Assembly (NCBI GenBank): GCA_945835425.1
Contig: CAMAJC010000051.1
Location: 1-9,082, forward strand
Origin: an uncultured Clostridia bacterium
GTDB taxonomy: Bacteria > Bacillota > Clostridia > Oscillospirales > Ruminococcaceae
Length of the DNA stretch: 9,082 nt
Direction of reading: 5' to 3'
Of the stretch, positions 6,224 through 9,082 are shown in pieces. The position numbers and the translations under genes are program-made. The notes beneath the pieces are model-generated. The model saw only the letters and a list, made by a program, of their open reading frames with translations, had not been told where the DNA came from and searched no databases. The first letter of the stretch is position 1. Every line of letters starts with the position of its first letter.

Positions 6224-7210
6224 ATGATTCTGGCAGACAAAATTATCACCCTGCGCAAAAAAAGCGGCTGGTCCCAGGAAGAGCTGGCGCAGCAGCTCCA
6301 CGTCACCCGTCAGTCGGTGTCCAAATGGGAGGGCGCCCAGTCGATTCCCGACCTCGACAAAATTTTGCAGATGTCGAGCCTTTTCGGCGTCAGCACCGAT
6401 TACCTTCTGAAAGATGAGCTGGAGGAAGTGCAGGTGGAGGATATCCCTGAGCAGTCGCAGCTTCGCCGGGTCAGCATGGAAGAAGCCTCCTCTTTCCTCG
6501 CGGTCAAGGACAGCACTGCGGTTCCGGTTGCGTCCGCTACCGCGCTGTGCATTCTGTCGCCGGTCTGCCTGCTGCTTCTTGGCGGCGCAGCGGAAACCGG
6601 AGCGGTCGCCCTGTCGGAAAACGCTGCCGGCGGCATCGGGATGGCCGTGCTGCTTCTGCTGATTGCCGCGGCGGTCAGCATCTTTATCTCCATGGGCGCG
6701 AAAACGAAAGAATATGAATATCTCGAATCGGAGCCGATTGAGACCGAATACGGCGTGACCGGTATGGTCAAAGAGCGGCAGAAAGCTTTCCAGAGCCGCT
6801 ATACCCGCACCAATATGCTGGCGGCAGCCCTGTGCATCTCCGCAGCGGTTCCGATTTTCGCCGGGCTGTGCATCAGCGAAAACGATATGTTCATGGTCGG
6901 GATGGTCTGCCTGACCCTGCTGCTGATTGCTGTCGGCGTATTCCTGTTCATTCAGGTGGGCATACCCTGGGCCAGCATGGAAAAGCTGCTGCAGGAAGGG
7001 GATTATACCCGCGAGAAAAAGGCAGGCAGCCGCATCACCGGCACCGTCAGCACCATCTACTGGCTGGTCGCTACGGCCATCTACCTTGGCTGCAGCTTTA
7101 TCACAAACGACTGGAAAAACACCTGGATTGTCTGGCCGATCGCCGGCGTTTTGTTTGCGGCGGTCATGGCCGTATGCCATATGCTGCTGGAAAACAGCCG
7201 GAAAAAATAA
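6224..7210 (+). CDS. XRE-family regulator fused to a six-helix membrane domain
   Basis: A 328-residue protein with two parts. Residues 1-65 are a classic Cro/CI helix-turn-helix: MILADKIITLRKKSGWSQEE, then LAQQLHVTRQSVSKWE at 21-36 as recognition unit, and FGVSTDYLLK at 54-63. After a charged linker (64-98) come hydrophobic segments at about 102-121, 137-157, 197-217, 224-246, 274-292 and 300-321, which should place the DNA-binding domain at the cytoplasmic membrane face. Such HTH-plus-membrane proteins are common in Firmicutes and usually of unknown signal. AAAGGAG (6208-6214) sits nine bases before the ATG and a promoter lies at 6145-6173. The gene is flanked on both sides by coaX paralogues on the same strand, so regulation of pantothenate or CoA genes is a reasonable idea, but nothing in the sequence proves it. 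Confidence 0.9.
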   Translation: MILADKIITLRKKSGWSQEELAQQLHVTRQSVSKWEGAQSIPDLDKILQMSSLFGVSTDYLLKDELEEVQVEDIPEQSQLRRVSMEEASSFLAVKDSTAVPVASATALCILSPVCLLLLGGAAETGAVALSENAAGGIGMAVLLLLIAAAVSIFISMGAKTKEYEYLESEPIETEYGVTGMVKERQKAFQSRYTRTNMLAAALCISAAVPIFAGLCISENDMFMVGMVCLTLLLIAVGVFLFIQVGIPWASMEKLLQEGDYTREKKAGSRITGTVSTIYWLVATAIYLGCSFITNDWKNTWIVWPIAGVLFAAVMAVCHMLLENSRKK

Positions 7211-7258
7211 GCTGTCGGCCTGTCGGAAATGATATCTGCATATTTTATTTGTTGTGCC

Positions 7259-7323
7259 GGTGGCGACCGCAGGTCGCCGCTACAGGCAAATAATTCAGCG
7301 TTTATCAGCTGTTCGACAAGTTG
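7259..7323. repeat. Half copy of the MITE-like element (right arm only)
   Basis: It begins with GGTGGCGACC, a hairpin GGCGACC (7262-7268), loop GCA, GGTCGCC (7272-7278), then GCTACAGGCAAATAATT and a distal TTCGACAAGTTG (7312-7323). This matches the right arm at 5201-5274 in order and orientation, with a shorter middle. No left arm is visible between the XRE stop codon at 7210 and 7258. The end lies 38 bp before the second coaX ATG, compared with 44 bp for the first copy. The rest of the 150-bp gap contains no clear promoter or terminator. Confidence 0.7.
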
Positions 7324-7344
7324 TTTATCATCACAAAACATCCG

Positions 7345-7352
7345 AAAGGGAG
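7345..7352 (+). promoter_or_regulatory. Ribosome binding site fixing the second coaX start
   Basis: AAAGGGAG ends eight bases before the ATG at 7361. It supports that codon over the in-frame ATG at 7229, whose 44 extra residues would merely translate the intergenic repeat and have no CoaX similarity. Confidence 0.75.
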
Positions 7353-7360
7353 TCAAATCT

Positions 7361-8161
7361 ATGATCCTTGCCGCTGACGTCTCCAACGCCTATATCTCCG
7401 TCGGCTGTATCGGCAAACGGGGAACCTATTTCACTTCCCGTTTCGCCACCGTGCTCAGCAAGACCGAGGATGAATATGCCATCGACTTTGCCCGGACGCT
7501 GGAATTAAACGGCGTTCCGAAGGAAAGGCTGGAGGGCTGCATCATCTCCTCCGTCGTCCCGCCGATGAACTTTGTCCTGACCCGCGCCATGGAAATGGCC
7601 ACGGGAAAGAAGCCGCTGCTGATCGGGCCGGGCGTCAAAACCGGGCTGAACATCCTCATCGACAACCCGGGCCAGCTGGGCAGCAATCTGGTCGTCGACG
7701 CGGTCGCGGGCATCGACCGGTATCCGCTGCCGCTGATCCTCTTAGACATGGGCACCGCCACCACCGCTTCGGTCATTGACCGGAAAGGGCACTATATTGG
7801 CGGATTCATCAGCCCCGGCGTGCGCATCTCAAGGGACGCAGCCGCATCGGGCACCGCGCAGCTGCCGCGGGTCGGGCTGGAAGCCCCGGAGACGGTCATT
7901 GGCCGCAACACCGTCCACTGTCTCCAGTCGGGCGCGATCTACGGCACAGCAGGGCTTCTGGACGGGATGATCACCCGCATCGCCGAGGAGCTGGGCGAAC
8001 CGGAGGAAGAAATCACCGTCGTCGCCACCGGCGGCAAGCTGGAACAGACGATCATCTCCTGCTGCGAACACAAAATCCTCTTTGATGAGGACCTGGTGCT
8101 ACACGGGCTGTGGCTGATCTGGCAGAAAAACCTGCCGGGGAAAAACGGGAAAAAACGGTAA
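7361..8161 (+). CDS. Divergent type III pantothenate kinase paralogue with altered active site
   Basis: A 266-residue CoaX-family protein, collinear with the upstream coaX product over 210 residues without a gap (112 identities, about 53%, by hand count). Much is kept: Asp6, KTEDEY (34-39), SSVVPPMN (63-70), GVKTGL (91-96), LLDMGTATT (127-135, Asp129), SPGVRIS (151-157), GRNTVHCLQSGAIYG (181-195), ATGG (222-225) and the C-terminal GLW-WQKN. Yet the phosphate loop reads DVSNAY instead of DAGNTN (Gly8 to Ser, Thr10 to Ala), T-D31-R32 becomes T-V31-L32, and GSDR becomes GSNL, which removes the presumed catalytic Asp109 and Arg110. The frame is open with no premature stop, so it is not a simple pseudogene. 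It ends in a basic KNGKKR tail. Standard annotation would call it CoaX; I expect weak or no kinase activity and possibly a regulatory or heterodimer role. The next gene follows after 46 bp without a terminator. Confidence 0.88.
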   Translation: MILAADVSNAYISVGCIGKRGTYFTSRFATVLSKTEDEYAIDFARTLELNGVPKERLEGCIISSVVPPMNFVLTRAMEMATGKKPLLIGPGVKTGLNILIDNPGQLGSNLVVDAVAGIDRYPLPLILLDMGTATTASVIDRKGHYIGGFISPGVRISRDAAASGTAQLPRVGLEAPETVIGRNTVHCLQSGAIYGTAGLLDGMITRIAEELGEPEEEITVVATGGKLEQTIISCCEHKILFDEDLVLHGLWLIWQKNLPGKNGKKR

Positions 8162-8207
8162 CGTCTGCCGGAGGGCATAAATAAAAATAAAGAGAGAGAA
8201 AAGACAA

Positions 8208-9082
8208 ATGAAAAACGCACTGCAAAAAAGAAATTCCTGCCTGCTGGTCCTGACCGCGCTGATCTGGGGCATCGCCTTTGTCGCCCAGAGCGAGGGCGGC
8301 GACGCGGTGGGACCGTATACCTTCAACTGCATTCGCTGCCTGATCGGCTCCGCTGTGCTGGTGCCGGTCATTATGCTGCTCGACAAAATGGGGCTGACGA
8401 GCAAAAAGCCGGTCACTGCCGCCGAGAAAAAGACGCTGCTTTTAGGCGGCGTCTCCTGCGGCGTCATCCTCTGCATCGCCAGCAACCTGCAGCAGCTGGG
8501 CATCTATTTCGGTTCCTCTGCCGGAAAAGCCGGGTTTTTGACCGCCTGTTATATCCTGCTGGTGCCGATTCTGGGGATTTTTCTGAAGAAAAAATGCGGC
8601 TGGAATATCTGGGTGGGCGTCGCGCTGACACTTGTGGGGCTTTATCTGCTCTGCATGAACGGCAGTTTGTCGCTGCAGTTTTCCGATGTTCTTCTTTTGC
8701 TGTGCGCACTGATGTTTGCTGTCCATATCCTTGTCATTGACCATTTTTCGCCGCTGGTGGACGGCGTGCGGATGTCCTGCATCCAGTTCCTTGTGGCTGG
8801 CGTGCTTTCCGCGATTCCGATGTTTTTCGTTGATATGGGCCACTCTGCCGCCGGGATTGCCGCATGGGCGCCCGCTCTCCTGACGATGGATGCATGGATT
8901 CCGATCCTATACGCAGGTATCCTCTCCTGCGGCGCAGGGTACACCCTGCAAATCATCGGCCAGCAGGGCGTAAACCCGACGGTCGCGTCGCTGCTGATGA
9001 GCCTGGAATCGGTATTCTCGGTTCTGGCCGGATGGGTATTGCTGGGTGAAAAGATGGGCGCAAAGGAGCTTTCCGGCTGCGC
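8208..9082 (+). CDS. DMT/EamA family transporter, 3' end missing
   Basis: An open frame of 291 codons runs off the window end. It encodes a drug/metabolite transporter superfamily protein with two EamA repeats and about ten predicted helices. The first repeat opens with LTALIWGIAFVAQ (15-27), the usual N-terminal Trp-Gly signature, and includes GKAGFLTACYILLVP (106-120). The second includes YAGILSCGAGYTLQIIGQQ (235-253) and VASLLMSLESVFSVLAGWVL (259-278) followed by LGEK, typical of the last helix pair. Family length is about 300, so only some 10-25 residues are missing. Members export or import small metabolites; the substrate here is unknown. The start has only a weak purine-rich ribosome site (AAAGAGAGAGAAAAG, 8189-8203), so the ATG choice is less certain than elsewhere. 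No terminator or promoter is visible in the 46-bp gap after the CoaX paralogue, so co-transcription is likely. Confidence 0.9.
   Translation, partial: MKNALQKRNSCLLVLTALIWGIAFVAQSEGGDAVGPYTFNCIRCLIGSAVLVPVIMLLDKMGLTSKKPVTAAEKKTLLLGGVSCGVILCIASNLQQLGIYFGSSAGKAGFLTACYILLVPILGIFLKKKCGWNIWVGVALTLVGLYLLCMNGSLSLQFSDVLLLLCALMFAVHILVIDHFSPLVDGVRMSCIQFLVAGVLSAIPMFFVDMGHSAAGIAAWAPALLTMDAWIPILYAGILSCGAGYTLQIIGQQGVNPTVASLLMSLESVFSVLAGWVLLGEKMGAKELSGC

Noticed and set aside
6170..7180. Minus-strand open frame (336 codons) opposite the XRE regulator
   Set aside because: Composition is antisense-like (Asp, Gln, Arg, His rich), there is no recognisable domain, and the opposite strand encodes a clear HTH-membrane protein with promoter and ribosome site.
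7229..7360. Upstream in-frame start for the second CoaX protein
   Set aside because: The extension translates the intergenic repeat; the ATG at 7361 aligns exactly with the first CoaX start and has a strong ribosome site.
1..9082. CRISPR array, tRNA, rRNA, integrase or phage genes
   Set aside because: I saw no spaced identical repeats, no tRNA-like cloverleaf and no recombinase or phage-type protein; the repeats found are hairpin elements.

Overview
The window is one strand of a fairly GC-rich, tightly packed bacterial chromosome; every convincing gene reads left to right. Gene content (ECF transporter S component without its own energising module, type III pantothenate kinases, DUF389 protein, XRE regulator fused to a membrane domain, CPBP protease), strong AGGAGG-like ribosome sites and sigma-A type promoters with 17-bp spacers point to a Firmicutes/Clostridia-type anaerobe, possibly Oscillospiraceae-like. 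That placement is inference; no marker gene is present.

Layout. (1) 25-3260: a CPBP-family membrane protease with a low-complexity Trp/Gly/Gln/Pro-rich N-terminus, a Nudix hydrolase starting 1 bp after it, and a DUF389 membrane protein, probably co-transcribed and closed by a terminator at 3398-3430. A palindromic repeat (3282-3364) sits between the last gene and the terminator. (2) 3451-4476: a self-contained transcription unit with a near-consensus promoter, a roughly 270-nt hairpin-rich leader, an ECF S component resembling the pantothenate-type PanT, and a terminator. (3) 4489-5015: a GNAT acetyltransferase with its own promoter. (4) 5051-8161: a MITE-like inverted-repeat element, a type III pantothenate kinase (coaX), an XRE regulator with six predicted membrane helices, a half copy of the same repeat, and a second CoaX paralogue. 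(5) 8208-end: a DMT/EamA transporter cut by the window edge.

The most interesting part is the pantothenate/CoA neighbourhood. A probable vitamin B5 importer precedes two CoaX-like genes that are about 53% identical (112 of the first 210 residues, counted by hand without gaps). The first copy keeps the kinase signature residues; the second keeps the fold and many surrounding motifs but has lost the phosphate-loop Gly and Thr, an Arg, and the Asp-Arg pair whose Asp is the assigned catalytic base. It looks like an intact gene under constraint with a non-canonical active site: a candidate pseudokinase, heterodimer partner or sensor. Both coaX starts lie about 40 bp downstream of the same repeat arm, suggesting duplication of a repeat-plus-gene unit or repeated insertion at equivalent places.

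The repeats form a second theme: hairpins with compensatory base changes between copies, and a shared 17-nt flank linking two otherwise different palindromes.
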